DNA of 64,000 bases, taken from Collimonas antrihumi. Lineage in GTDB: Bacteria; Pseudomonadota; Gammaproteobacteria; Burkholderiales; Burkholderiaceae_D. The notes under the pieces were generated by a model, which searched no databases, was not told where the DNA came from, and saw only the letters and a list, made by a program, of their open reading frames with translations. Both the position numbers and the translations under genes were made by a program. The stretch spans positions 1 to 64,000 of the forward strand of contig NZ_JAGQED010000010.1 of NCBI RefSeq assembly GCF_018304965.1, in the 5' to 3' direction. Positions 8,562-17,349 of the stretch are shown here, one piece after another. How positions within the stretch are numbered: position 1 is the first letter of the stretch; every line of letters begins with the position of its first letter.

Positions 8562-8750
8562 ATGAAATTGAAAATGAAATGGGAATTTTTGAATAAGAGA
8601 GTTGCAGTATTTTTTGTATTGACCGTGGTTGCCGTCGGCCTGGTCAGCTGGATCAATGTTCTGTCACCCGAAGTCCGTCCGGATGATTCCGGCCAGGTCC
8701 TGCAGAAAGCGCTGGCGTCGCACGCACCCGCCAAGTCGATCGTGCGCTAA
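8562..8750 (+). CDS. Small single-pass membrane protein
   Basis: A 62-residue protein behind AAGGGG. Basic N-terminus MKLKMKWEFLNKR, one hydrophobic helix AVFFVLTVVAVGLVSWI (about residues 14-30), then a polar tail with VLSPEVRPDDSGQ. The positive-inside rule predicts N-in, C-out. I recognise no family. Small membrane proteins of this build often bind and regulate transporters, but no transporter is adjacent. It is convergent with cobA. Confidence 0.5.
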   Translation: MKLKMKWEFLNKRVAVFFVLTVVAVGLVSWINVLSPEVRPDDSGQVLQKALASHAPAKSIVR

Positions 8751-8771
8751 GCGCCTTAACGCCGGCCAGAG

Positions 8772-9566
8772 TCAGGCCGCGTTTTGGCTGTCTTGCTGTT
8801 GTCGGTCGATTTCAATCGGCTGTTGCGCACGACTGGCCAATGCCTCACCTATCATTACCAGCACCGGACCTTCGCATTGCTGCAAACCCGATTCAAGCTC
8901 ATCAAGACGCAAGCGCAGGATGCGCTGGTTGTCGCGGCTGCAGTTTTCCACCACCACCACCGGCGTTGAAGCGGCTCGGCCTTGCGCCAGCAAGCGTTGC
9001 GCAGTAGCCGCTGCTTCACGGCCGCCCATGTATTGCACCAGTGTGTCGCAAGAGGGGATATTGACCTGATTCGATTCGCCGGGAGCAGTGCTTGAGGTAA
9101 AGAAGGCAACGCTGCGCGCAACGCCGCGTTTGGTCAGCGGTTGCCGGGAAGTCGCAGCCGCAGCCAGTGCGGCGCTGATGCCCGGCACCACTTCTACCGC
9201 GATGCCATGTTTTTCCAGCGCCCGCAATTCTTCATCGGCACGGCCGAACAGCATCGGGTCGCCGCCCTTCAGACGCACAACCAGGGCGTATTTACGGGCA
9301 TTGTCGACCAGTTGCTTGTTGATGAACTGCTGTGCGGTGGAGAGCTTTCCGCAACGCTTCCCTACGGCGATTTTCAAGGCTTGCGGGCACAATGCGAGCA
9401 TATCTTCAGTGACCAGGGCGTCATGCAAGACTACATCGGCCTGCGCCAGCAATTTCGCGCCGCGCACGGTAATCAGGTCGGCCGCGCCTGGACCGGCGCC
9501 GATCAGGTAGACCTTGCCATAGGTGCCGGCGCCGGTCTGGTTGCTGGAGGAGTGAGTAGCATGCAT
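8772..9566 (-). CDS. cobA: Uroporphyrinogen-III C-methyltransferase
   Basis: S-adenosylmethionine-dependent enzyme that methylates uroporphyrinogen III twice to precorrin-2, the entry to siroheme and cobalamin. The family hallmarks are present: VYLIGAGPGAADLITVRG near the N-terminus, VVRLKGGDPMLFGR in the middle and VVPGISAALAAAA after it. It is a single SUMT domain, without the CysG dehydrogenase/ferrochelatase half. ATG 9566 is chosen because GGACAGG precedes it. A TTG five codons earlier also reads in frame. It lies 40 bp after cysN and ends the cysteine operon, so siroheme for CysI is its likely purpose. Confidence 0.92.
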   Translation of the reverse strand: MHATHSSSNQTGAGTYGKVYLIGAGPGAADLITVRGAKLLAQADVVLHDALVTEDMLALCPQALKIAVGKRCGKLSTAQQFINKQLVDNARKYALVVRLKGGDPMLFGRADEELRALEKHGIAVEVVPGISAALAAAATSRQPLTKRGVARSVAFFTSSTAPGESNQVNIPSCDTLVQYMGGREAAATAQRLLAQGRAASTPVVVVENCSRDNQRILRLRLDELESGLQQCEGPVLVMIGEALASRAQQPIEIDRQQQDSQNAA

Positions 9567-9606
9567 GGCTTGCCTGTCCAATCTGTCGCTGTGAGTTGAG
9601 GCCGGG

Positions 9607-10953
9607 TTATAGCCGAATCATACCGGCGGCGACCGTCTGGTGCGTTACTTCGTCAATCAGGATGAAGGCGCCGGTAGCACGGATCGCATCGTAGGAATCG
9701 GCAGCGATGGCTTGCTGCAGATTGAGCGATACGCGGGCGATGTCGTTCAACTTGAGCGATTCAGCCGGACGTCGTTCCTGGGTATTGATATCGAGCAGCG
9801 TATCGATGTTGGTGATGCGCGCCGCGACTTGTTTGGTGCTGTGCTTCATCCAGTATTTGCGGCGCAGGTCGAGCGTGTCTTCCGACAGCCAGCAAATATC
9901 GGCGCTGAGGGTTTTCAGCAATGCCGGCGCACGGTCGACTGAAGTCAGCATGTCGCCGCGCGAGATGTCCAGGTATTCGTCCAGCAGCAAGGTAACCGAT
10001 TGTCCGACCACGGCCGATTCCAGCGAACCTTCAAGCACCAGGATGTCCTTGACGGTAGCGCTCTGGCCGCTAGGTTGCACCACCAGCTTGTCGCCCTTGT
10101 GGACTTTGCCGGCTTCGATGCGGCCCATGTAGCCGCGGAAATCATTCGCTTCGTGGCCGTTGTGACGCGCCACCAGTTGCACCGGGAAGCGGAACGGTTC
10201 GTCATGCGATTCGTCGTACACGCTGAGCGATTCCAGCAGCTCGATCAGGGTTGGTCCCTGGTTCCAAGGCATGTTATCGCCTGGCACCACCACGTTGTCG
10301 CCAGCCAGTGCCGACAGCGGGATAGGGCGCACGTCGCGCAAGCCGAGTTGCTGGGCAAACTCCTGATAAGCGGCGACGATGCGGTCATAGACAGTCTGGT
10401 CGTAATTCACCAGATCCATCTTGTTGACGGCGACGATCACATGCTCGATTTGCAGCAGGTGGGCAATCGTTGAATGGCGTTTGGTCTGGGTCAGCAGTTC
10501 GACGCTGCCGTCATCGCCCAGCTTCACTTTGGAGACGTCGATCAGGATGATGACGGCATCCGCGGTCGAGGCGCCGGTCACCATGTTGCGGGTGTATTGC
10601 TCGTGGCCCGGGGTGTCGGCGATGATGAATTTACGCTTCGGCGTGGCGAAATAGCGATAGGCGACGTCAATCGTGATGCCCTGTTCGCGTTCGGCTTCCA
10701 GGCCGTCGGTCAGCAGCGACAGATCGATGGTGTCGCCCACTGTACGTTTGTGTTTGGCGCGCGACATGGCATCCAGCTGGTCGGCAAAAATGCCCTTGCT
10801 GTCAAACAGCAGGCGGCCGATCAACGTGCTTTTGCCGTCATCCACCGAGCCGGCGGTAATGAAACGCAGCAGGCCGCGTTCCAGCGGTGCATTGTTAGCG
10901 TCTGTGCTGGTGGATACATTAGCTTCAGCAGTATTGGTTACAACGGCGTTCAT
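9607..10953 (-). CDS. cysN: Sulfate adenylyltransferase subunit 1 (GTPase)
   Basis: GTP-hydrolysing subunit of ATP sulfurylase, which with CysD turns sulfate and ATP into adenylylsulfate. At 448 residues it has a GTPase fold: P-loop GSVDDGKS at 35-42, DTPGHEQY, and NKMDL for guanine recognition. EF-Tu-like domains II and III follow. There is no fused APS kinase (CysC) domain, in keeping with an APS reductase next door. The ATG overlaps the cysD stop by one base (TGATG), so the two subunits are translationally coupled. Confidence 0.95.
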   Translation of the reverse strand: MNAVVTNTAEANVSTSTDANNAPLERGLLRFITAGSVDDGKSTLIGRLLFDSKGIFADQLDAMSRAKHKRTVGDTIDLSLLTDGLEAEREQGITIDVAYRYFATPKRKFIIADTPGHEQYTRNMVTGASTADAVIILIDVSKVKLGDDGSVELLTQTKRHSTIAHLLQIEHVIVAVNKMDLVNYDQTVYDRIVAAYQEFAQQLGLRDVRPIPLSALAGDNVVVPGDNMPWNQGPTLIELLESLSVYDESHDEPFRFPVQLVARHNGHEANDFRGYMGRIEAGKVHKGDKLVVQPSGQSATVKDILVLEGSLESAVVGQSVTLLLDEYLDISRGDMLTSVDRAPALLKTLSADICWLSEDTLDLRRKYWMKHSTKQVAARITNIDTLLDINTQERRPAESLKLNDIARVSLNLQQAIAADSYDAIRATGAFILIDEVTHQTVAAGMIRL

Positions 10954-11888
10954 CAGAAATATCCTTCTTTTTTGCGTTTTTCCATCGAAGCTTCGGAGGT
11001 CTGATCGTCCATCCGGGTAGCGCCGCGTTCGGTGATCTGGGTCACTGCGGTTTCAGCGATGATGGCTTCTACAGTCGCCGCATCGGATGCTACCGGGCAG
11101 GTGCAGGAAATATCGCCGACAGTACGGAAGCGCACTTCGCGCATTTCCACCACTTCGCCTTCTCTTGCCGGCGTCAGGTCGGTCAGCGGCACCAGCAAGC
11201 CATTGCGCGGGATTACCTGGCGTTGATGGGCAAAATAGATCGGCGGCAGTTCCAGTTTTTCGCGGGCGATGTATTGCCAGATATCGAGTTCGGTCCAGTT
11301 CGAAATCGGGAATACCCGCATGTTTTCGCCCGGATGAACGCGGGTGTTATACAAGTCCCAGAGTTCTGGGCGCTGTGCTTTCGGGTTCCATTGGCCGAAT
11401 TCGTCGCGGAACGAAAAAATGCGTTCCTTGGCGCGCGCCTTTTCTTCGTCGCGCCGGGCGCCGCCGATGCAAGCATCGAACTTGTGCTCGGCAATCGTTT
11501 CCAGCAGAGTCACTGCTTGCGCGGCATTGCGTGAATCGGTTTGCGGATTACGCAGGCGCACTGTGCCGCGCTTGATCGAATCTTCCACTGAACCGACGAT
11601 CAGGCGCTCACCCAGTTCAGCCACGCGCTTGTCGCGGAAGGTGATCACTTCTGCAAAGTTGTGGCCGGTGTCGATATGCACCAGCGGGAACGGGAATTTG
11701 CCCGGGCGGAAAGCCTTTTCTGCAATTCGCAACAGGACAACAGAGTCCTTGCCGCCTGAAAACAGCAGCGCAGGATTACTGCATTCGGCCGCCACTTCGC
11801 GCATGATGTGGATCGCTTCCGATTCCAGCCAGTCCAGATGACGGTTGGCGGCTTTATCCAGGAAAAAATTTTCAACAACTGTGTTCAT
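10953..11888 (-). CDS. cysD: Sulfate adenylyltransferase subunit 2
   Basis: Catalytic subunit of ATP sulfurylase, of the PP-loop ATP-pyrophosphatase superfamily. The PP motif SGGKDS is at residues 44-49. GGARRDEEKARAKER and a Cys-containing C-terminal region are typical of CysD. At 311 residues it has the normal length. It lies 60 bp behind cysH and overlaps cysN by one base. Confidence 0.95.
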   Translation of the reverse strand: MNTVVENFFLDKAANRHLDWLESEAIHIMREVAAECSNPALLFSGGKDSVVLLRIAEKAFRPGKFPFPLVHIDTGHNFAEVITFRDKRVAELGERLIVGSVEDSIKRGTVRLRNPQTDSRNAAQAVTLLETIAEHKFDACIGGARRDEEKARAKERIFSFRDEFGQWNPKAQRPELWDLYNTRVHPGENMRVFPISNWTELDIWQYIAREKLELPPIYFAHQRQVIPRNGLLVPLTDLTPAREGEVVEMREVRFRTVGDISCTCPVASDAATVEAIIAETAVTQITERGATRMDDQTSEASMEKRKKEGYF

Positions 11889-11948
11889 ATCGAGTCTTGT
11901 CCGGGTCTGGTTTATGCAACGATTCTTTAACGATACACCTGCGGTGCT

Positions 11949-12701
11949 TCAGGCGCTTTGCTGGGGTTCTGCTGCGACCGATTTGATGCGAATCAATTTG
12001 CCGTCCACCACATGCAGGCCGCATTCTTTCGAATCCGGATTTTCCCACCACCAGCGGCCGGCGCGCACGTCTTCGCCTGGCTGGATGGCGCGGGTGCACG
12101 GTTCGCAGCCGATCGACGGATAACCTTTGTCGTGCAGCGGGTTGTACGGCACATTATTGCTGCGGATGTATTGCCAGACATCGTCCTCCGACCAGTCAGC
12201 CAGCGGATTGAATTTAGCCATGCCGTGCGCTTCATCCTGTTCCTGCACATGCAGTTCAGCGCGGGTCTGCGACTGTGCGCGGCGCTGGCCCGTGATCCAT
12301 GCCTTGTTACCGGCGAGGGCGCGGTTCAGCGGCTCGATCTTGCGGATCCGGCAGCATTCCTTGCGCATCTCGATGCTGTCGTAAAACGCGTTCAAGCCGT
12401 TTTGTTCAACATAGGCAGCCACTGCTTCAGGCTGCGGCCTATACGGCGTGACGTCGTAATCGTAGGTTTCCTTGATACGGTCCAGCATGCTCAGCGTTTC
12501 GGCATGCAAGCGTCCGGTTTCCAGCGTGAAGATGGAAATCCGGTCTTGCAGCTGGCCGCGCAGGATCAGATCGGTCAGCACCATGTCTTCGGCCGCCAGG
12601 CTGGAAGCAAATACCGCCGGCGTATATTCGGCGGCGATTTTTTCCAAGGTGGCCTTGGTGGCGGCGATCAGATCAGGCAGTGATGTGGTTGGGCTGCTCA
12701 T
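11949..12701 (-). CDS. cysH: Assimilatory adenylylsulfate (APS) reductase
   Basis: Reduces adenylylsulfate to sulfite with thioredoxin. The 250-residue protein carries a cysteine pair in KECCRIRKIEPL (116-117) and CEPC (199-202). These four cysteines hold a [4Fe-4S] cluster and separate APS reductases from the cluster-free PAPS reductase of enterics. The catalytic ECGLH cysteine (227) is near the C-terminus. ATG 12701 follows AGGA. The longer in-frame extension would overlap the gene upstream. No cysC lies in the window, consistent with direct use of APS. Confidence 0.93.
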   Translation of the reverse strand: MSSPTTSLPDLIAATKATLEKIAAEYTPAVFASSLAAEDMVLTDLILRGQLQDRISIFTLETGRLHAETLSMLDRIKETYDYDVTPYRPQPEAVAAYVEQNGLNAFYDSIEMRKECCRIRKIEPLNRALAGNKAWITGQRRAQSQTRAELHVQEQDEAHGMAKFNPLADWSEDDVWQYIRSNNVPYNPLHDKGYPSIGCEPCTRAIQPGEDVRAGRWWWENPDSKECGLHVVDGKLIRIKSVAAEPQQSA

Positions 12702-12703
12702 GA

Positions 12704-13231
12704 TTAATCCTGGCTGACTGCTTGACGTTGCACGCGGCGGAACAGTGGCGTCTTCTCGTCCCACGAAGTCTGGTATTTTTCCGAGAAATCGGTCAGGCCT
12801 TTGAGCGCATCGTTGATATCTTTGTCCGCACGCACGGCAAAGGCATCGAAGCCCACGCGTTGCATGTAAAACAACTGATCGCGCAAGACGTCGCCGATGG
12901 CGCGCAATTCGCCGTTGTAGCCCAGACGGGTACGCAGGTTGTAGGCGATCGAATAACCGCGGCCATCGGTGAATTTAGGAAAATCTACTGCGATCACCGC
13001 GAAATGCGCCAGATCGTCTTTCACTACATCCGCTGGCGAGTCGCTGCTGAGCCATACGCCGACTTCTGCACGATCCTGCAATTGCGCGCGCTGGGCTTGC
13101 CAGACGCTGAACGGCACAATCACCTTGCCGGCAGGGATGCTGACGCTGTCGGCGCTTTCGCCTTCGTTCAGGCGCAGTACGCTCCATTCGTCGGCAACGA
13201 CCTCGCGATTCTTGATGATATTAATAGACAC
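12704..13231 (-). CDS. DUF934 protein of the cysteine operon
   Basis: A 175-residue protein of the DUF934 family, regularly found between cysI and cysH in beta- and gammaproteobacteria. Its role is not established. An accessory part in sulfite reduction is usually assumed. The typical core is present: VDFPKFTDGRGYSIAYNLR, followed by GELRAIGDVLRDQLFYMQR. The best start is GTG at 13231, because GGAGAGG lies at proper distance. An ATG two codons earlier sits directly on the binding site. It overlaps the cysI 3' end by 11 bp and ends 2 bp before cysH. Confidence 0.88.
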   Translation of the reverse strand: MSINIIKNREVVADEWSVLRLNEGESADSVSIPAGKVIVPFSVWQAQRAQLQDRAEVGVWLSSDSPADVVKDDLAHFAVIAVDFPKFTDGRGYSIAYNLRTRLGYNGELRAIGDVLRDQLFYMQRVGFDAFAVRADKDINDALKGLTDFSEKYQTSWDEKTPLFRRVQRQAVSQD

Positions 13232-14918
13232 AGGCATCCTCTCCATGGGTGTAACCCGTCGGGATCGGGCTGGCGTAGACAAATTCCTTGAACGGCGCAA
13301 CGCCCAGACGTTGTACGGTATCGATGAACAGTTCGTCCTCGTGGCGCTGCTGCACATAGACATTCAACAGGCGTTCGATCACGACAGGCATCTGCTGCGA
13401 CGAGAACGACGGCCCGATGATCTTGCCGATGCTGGTGTTGTTGCCTTGTGCACCGCCGATGGAAACCTGATACCACTCGGAGCCGTCTTTATCGACGCCA
13501 AGAATGCCGATATTGCCGACGTGATGATGGCCGCAGGCGTTGATGCAGCCCGAGATGTTCAGTTCGATCTCGCCGATGTCATGCTGGAAATCGAGGTTAT
13601 CGAATTTTTCAGCGATGGCTTGCGCAATCGGGATCGACTTGGCATTCGCCAGCGAGCAGAAATCGCCGCCAGGACAGCAGATGATGTCGGTCAGGAGGCC
13701 GATGTTAGGTGTGGCCAGGCCATGCGCCTTGACTTCCTGCCATACCGTGAACAAGTCGCTTAGCTTGACGTCGGCCAGCACCAGGTTTTGCTCATGCGTG
13801 ATGCGTACTTCGCCGAAGCTGTACTGGTCGGCCAGGTCGGCGACAAAATCCAGCTGGGCGGCGGTGATGTCGCCCGGCGGTACGCCGGTTTTCTTGACCG
13901 ACAGGATCACGGCAGCATAGCCGCTTACTTTGTGCGCCTTGACGTTGCGCAGCAGCCAGTTGGAAAAAGCCTTGTTTTCCGCCTTGTGTGCCTCGAACCC
14001 GGCATCGCTAGCCGGCAGGGTTTCGTACGGCGGCGGCACGAAATACTGGGCGATCCGCTGCAATTCTTCTACTGTCAGTGTTGCAGGGCCATCCTTGATA
14101 TCAGCCCATTCGGCTTCGACCTGGCGCGCGAATTCTTCCGCGCCAAGTGCTTTCACCAGGATCTTGATACGTGCTTTGTACTTGTTGTCGCGGCGGCCGT
14201 GCTGGTTGTAGACGCGCAGGATCGCTTCCAGATACGTCAACGCGTGCTGCCACGGCAGGAATTCGCGGATCACGCTGCCGATGATAGGCGTACGGCCCAT
14301 GCCGCCGCCAACCAGGAAGCGGAAGCCGACTTCGCCTTCCGGGTTCTTGACAACGTGCAGGCCGATGTCATGCACGGCAGTTGCGGCGCGGTCTTGTTCT
14401 GAACCGCTGATGGCGATCTTGAATTTGCGCGGCAGGAAGGCGAATTCAGGATGGAAAGTGCTCCATTCACGGATGATTTCAGCGTAAGGGCGCGGATCGA
14501 TAATCTCGTCCGCTGCGACGCCGGCCAGTTCATCCGAAGTGGTGTTGCGGATGCAGTTGCCGGAAGTCTGGATCGCGTGCATTTCAACCGTCGCCAGTTC
14601 TGCCAGGATGTCCGGCGACTGTTCCAGGTTGATCCAGTTGAACTGGATGTTCTGGCGGGTCGTGAAGTGACCGTAGCCGCGATCGTAGGTGCGGGCGATA
14701 TGCGCGAACATGCGCACTTGCGGCGTGGACAGCATGCCGTAAGGCACAGCGATGCGCAGCATGTAAGCGTGACGCTGCATGTACAGGCCGTTTTGCAGGC
14801 GCAGCGGCAGGAATTCTTCTTCAGTCAGTTCATCCGACAAACGGCGGCGTACCTGGTCGCGGTATTGGGCGACCCGTTCTTTGACTATCAGGTGATCGTA
14901 TTGATCGTAGCGATACAT
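13221..14918 (-). CDS. cysI: Sulfite reductase, siroheme/iron-sulfur subunit
   Basis: Assimilatory nitrite/sulfite reductase-type protein of 565 residues that reduces sulfite to sulfide. The [4Fe-4S]-siroheme cysteines are C415 and C421 in CCPGGDFC, and C458 and C462 in SGCINACGHH. Siroheme-binding arginines and lysines lie in TTRQNIQFNW and the RKFKI segment. No flavoprotein subunit (CysJ) is in the operon, so the electron donor is probably ferredoxin or a protein encoded elsewhere. It lies 101 bp after the TauE gene on the same strand. Confidence 0.92.
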   Translation of the reverse strand: MYRYDQYDHLIVKERVAQYRDQVRRRLSDELTEEEFLPLRLQNGLYMQRHAYMLRIAVPYGMLSTPQVRMFAHIARTYDRGYGHFTTRQNIQFNWINLEQSPDILAELATVEMHAIQTSGNCIRNTTSDELAGVAADEIIDPRPYAEIIREWSTFHPEFAFLPRKFKIAISGSEQDRAATAVHDIGLHVVKNPEGEVGFRFLVGGGMGRTPIIGSVIREFLPWQHALTYLEAILRVYNQHGRRDNKYKARIKILVKALGAEEFARQVEAEWADIKDGPATLTVEELQRIAQYFVPPPYETLPASDAGFEAHKAENKAFSNWLLRNVKAHKVSGYAAVILSVKKTGVPPGDITAAQLDFVADLADQYSFGEVRITHEQNLVLADVKLSDLFTVWQEVKAHGLATPNIGLLTDIICCPGGDFCSLANAKSIPIAQAIAEKFDNLDFQHDIGEIELNISGCINACGHHHVGNIGILGVDKDGSEWYQVSIGGAQGNNTSIGKIIGPSFSSQQMPVVIERLLNVYVQQRHEDELFIDTVQRLGVAPFKEFVYASPIPTGYTHGEDACVY

Positions 14919-15019
14919 CTTCGTCTTCCTTATGGGTTGTGGCCAGCGGTGTCACTTAACTTGCCACGCCTTGCTTCGAAACAGGTATTGGGCCTTTGCA
15001 ACCAGCCCTGTCATCAATC

Positions 15020-15793
15020 TTAATAAATCAACTTTACGGCAACGCTGGTCAAGGTCAAGGCCAGCAACGCACGCAGAAATTTTTCGGGAACGGCCCGTGC
15101 CGCCAGCGAACCGACAGTGATGCCGGGTACCGAGCCGAGCAGCAGCGCGCCCAGCAAATTCCAGTCTATCGATCCCAGCCACCAATGGCCGAGGGCGGCA
15201 ATCGCCGTCAGCGGCACGGCGTAGGCAATGTCGGTGCCGGCAACTTCTGCCGGCGACAGGCGAGGATACAGCAGTACCAGAATGGTGGCGCCAACCGCGC
15301 CGGCGCCGATCGACGATATGGTAACCAGCGTACCAAGGATCAGCCCCGCGACGACGGTCGCTACGGCCAACTTCCTGCCATGCAGATGTTTTTCCGGATG
15401 GGCATTCAACCAATGCTGGAGTTTACCTTTAAATAGCAGTGCGACCACCGTCAGCAGTACCGATACGGCGATCGAATAACGGATGACCTGGCCGATTTCG
15501 GCGCTGATGCCGCCCAGGTATTTGAGTATCAGCGCGGTGGCGACGGCTGCCGGCAAGGCGCCCAGCGACAGTAATTTGACGATGTCCCAACGCACGGTGC
15601 CGCGCGAGCGGTGAGCGACAGTACCGGCGACCTTGGTCACCGACGCAAACGCGAGGTCGGTGCCAACAGCAACGCTGGGATGGATGCCGAACATCAGGGT
15701 CAGCAAAGGCGTCATCAGCGAGCCGCCGCCGACACCAGTCAATCCCACCAATAATCCGACGGCAAAACCGCTCACTACATAAGAAACAGTCAT
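15020..15793 (-). CDS. TauE/SafE-family sulfite/sulfoacetate exporter
   Basis: A 257-residue membrane protein with about eight hydrophobic helices and the two-half TauE/SafE layout. Typical glycine-rich segments are GLTGVGGGSLMTPLLTL near the N-terminus and SSIGAGAVGATILVLLYPR in the middle. Members export sulfite or organosulfonates. Its place at the head of the cysteine operon suggests protection against excess sulfite, though uptake of a sulfur compound cannot be excluded. A GAGGTGAT ribosome binding site precedes ATG 15793. Confidence 0.85.
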   Translation of the reverse strand: MTVSYVVSGFAVGLLVGLTGVGGGSLMTPLLTLMFGIHPSVAVGTDLAFASVTKVAGTVAHRSRGTVRWDIVKLLSLGALPAAVATALILKYLGGISAEIGQVIRYSIAVSVLLTVVALLFKGKLQHWLNAHPEKHLHGRKLAVATVVAGLILGTLVTISSIGAGAVGATILVLLYPRLSPAEVAGTDIAYAVPLTAIAALGHWWLGSIDWNLLGALLLGSVPGITVGSLAARAVPEKFLRALLALTLTSVAVKLIY

Positions 15794-15872
15794 ATCACCT
15801 CGTACGAAACACCTCGAATCGTAATAAACTTCACATATATCTCCAACTACAGACTATTTATTTGCTTATATG

Positions 15873-15904
15873 CGTATTTGATATATGTAAATACGGCAAA
15901 TACG
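15873..15904. promoter_or_regulatory. Likely CysB-type operator with three half-sites
   Basis: CGTATTT (15873-15879), 9 bp, AAATACG (15889-15895) forms a perfect inverted repeat. A third half-site AAATACG follows at 15898-15904. It lies in the divergent space between the TauE gene (start 15793) and the CysB-type regulator (start 16048). LysR-type regulators bind such spaced inverted repeats. Assignment to this regulator is by position. Confidence 0.6.
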
Positions 15905-16047
15905 TTTGCTTAGGCCGGAGCTGCTTGACGGCGGAAGCAAAGCTGCACCATGTCGTTGTTTTTTAGTAATATGCCGGAGTGATCTTTTTATTAATTCTCC
16001 GGTCGTGCTGAACAGATTCTTATTTAAAGAAAAACTAAGGAAAATCC

Positions 16048-16989
16048 ATGAATCTCCATCAGTTCCGTTTTGTCCGTGAGGCGGTGCGCCAGAATTACAA
16101 CCTGACCGAGGCGGCCAAGGCGTTATATACGTCACAGCCGGGCGTCTCCAAGGCGATTATCGAGCTGGAGGAAGAACTGGGTGTTGATATTTTTACACGC
16201 CATGGCAAACGTATCCGCGGGCTGACGGAACCGGGGCGGGCGGTGTTGAAATCGGTCGAACTGATCATGCAGGAAATCGACGGCCTGAAGCGTATCGGTA
16301 ACGAATACGCTGCCCACGATAGCGGCAGCTTCACGATCGCCACCACGCACACGCAGGCGCGTTATGCGCTGCCTAAAGTGGTGCAGGCATTTACGTTGAA
16401 GTTTCCTAAGGTGCGCTTGTCTTTATTGCAAGGTAATCCGAGGCAGGTTGCAGATATGGTGCGTAATGACCAGGCCGATCTGGCGCTGGCGACTGAGGCT
16501 ATTGTTAATGCCGATGGGCTGGTGACCTTGCCTTGTTACCAGTGGGAGCATGTGGTGGTGGTGCCGCCTGATCATCCGCTGTTGCAGTCCAAGGCGATTA
16601 CACTGGAAGAAATTGCTGCTTTTCCGTTGATTACCTACGATAGCGCATTTACCGGCCGGACCAAGATCGATCATGCGTTTTCTTTGCGTAACTTGAAACC
16701 GGATGTGCTGCTGGAGGCGATCGACGCCGATGTTATCAAGACTTATGTCGAGTTGGGGATGGGGGTCGGGATTATTGCCGGGATGGCATTTGATGCGGAG
16801 CGGGATGTCGGTTTGCGTTCGATTCCGGTCGGGCATCTGTTCGGGACCAATATCTCACGGGCGGCGGTCAAGCAGGGTGCTTATCTGCGTAGCTACGTTT
16901 ATACCTTCATCGAGTTGCTGGCGCCAACCATGAATCGCAAGCTGATTGAACAAGTGATGAATGGCGAGAAGGACATGTACGAGCTGTAG
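16048..16989 (+). CDS. cysB: CysB/Cbl-type LysR regulator of sulfur assimilation
   Basis: A 313-residue LysR regulator. The N-terminus MNLHQFRFVREAVRQNYNL with EAAKALYTSQPGVSKAI is the characteristic CysB/Cbl helix-turn-helix. The C-terminal sensor contains TTHTQARYALP and the YELGMGVGI-like stretch seen in this family (here VELGMGVGIIAGM). CysB activates cysteine genes with N-acetylserine as inducer. It is divergent from the sulfate assimilation operon, which is its natural target. It is not possible to separate CysB from Cbl by sequence alone. AAGGAAA precedes the ATG. Confidence 0.9.
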   Translation: MNLHQFRFVREAVRQNYNLTEAAKALYTSQPGVSKAIIELEEELGVDIFTRHGKRIRGLTEPGRAVLKSVELIMQEIDGLKRIGNEYAAHDSGSFTIATTHTQARYALPKVVQAFTLKFPKVRLSLLQGNPRQVADMVRNDQADLALATEAIVNADGLVTLPCYQWEHVVVVPPDHPLLQSKAITLEEIAAFPLITYDSAFTGRTKIDHAFSLRNLKPDVLLEAIDADVIKTYVELGMGVGIIAGMAFDAERDVGLRSIPVGHLFGTNISRAAVKQGAYLRSYVYTFIELLAPTMNRKLIEQVMNGEKDMYEL

Positions 16990-16997
16990 AGTTAATC

Positions 16998-17049
16998 AGG
17001 CTCAGCCTCAACTTTCGCAGGCTTTATCGCGAGACTTGACGCTGAGCCT
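16998..17049 (+). terminator. Long-loop inverted repeat after cysB
   Basis: AGGCTCAGC (16998-17006) and GCTGAGCCT (17041-17049) are perfect 9-bp arms around a 34-nt loop, followed by ATTTAAC. It probably ends the cysB transcript, although the T tract is weak. Confidence 0.4.
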
Positions 17050-17093
17050 ATTTAACGGGGCACGGAGTAGACACGCCAGCATTCGGTAACGCA

Positions 17094-17210
17094 TCAACGA
17101 TAGTAATAAGGATGCGGAGCATAATACCCACGCGCCGGCACAATCACACAACCAGTGACTGCAGTACATAAAGTGATGCCAATTACCACAAGTCCGATGA
17201 GTTTTTTCAT
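17094..17210 (-). CDS. Very small lipoprotein (38 residues)
   Basis: MKKLIGLVVIGITLCTAVTGC is a short lipoprotein signal with VTGC as lipobox. The mature peptide is only about 18 residues (VIVPARGYYAPHPYYYR). AAGG precedes the ATG. Tiny Tyr/Pro-rich lipoproteins of this kind are common in Burkholderiales, and their function is unknown. The longer upstream extension to 17324 lacks a signal and is unlikely. Confidence 0.6.
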   Translation of the reverse strand: MKKLIGLVVIGITLCTAVTGCVIVPARGYYAPHPYYYR

Positions 17211-17349
17211 TTTGGCCTTCTTTCCTGTTTGAATTATCACGAGGTCAGAATGCCATTGAGAGAGTGATACAGGTGCTTCCAGAAAGTGTGAGTTGTAAGA
17301 GTTTGTTAGGCTCGTCTTAATCACTTGCTATGGTTAAAGTTATTCTCAC

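Noticed and set aside
13480-14918. cysI as nitrite reductase
   Set aside because: Related family, but the cysDNH, DUF934 and cobA context supports sulfite reduction.
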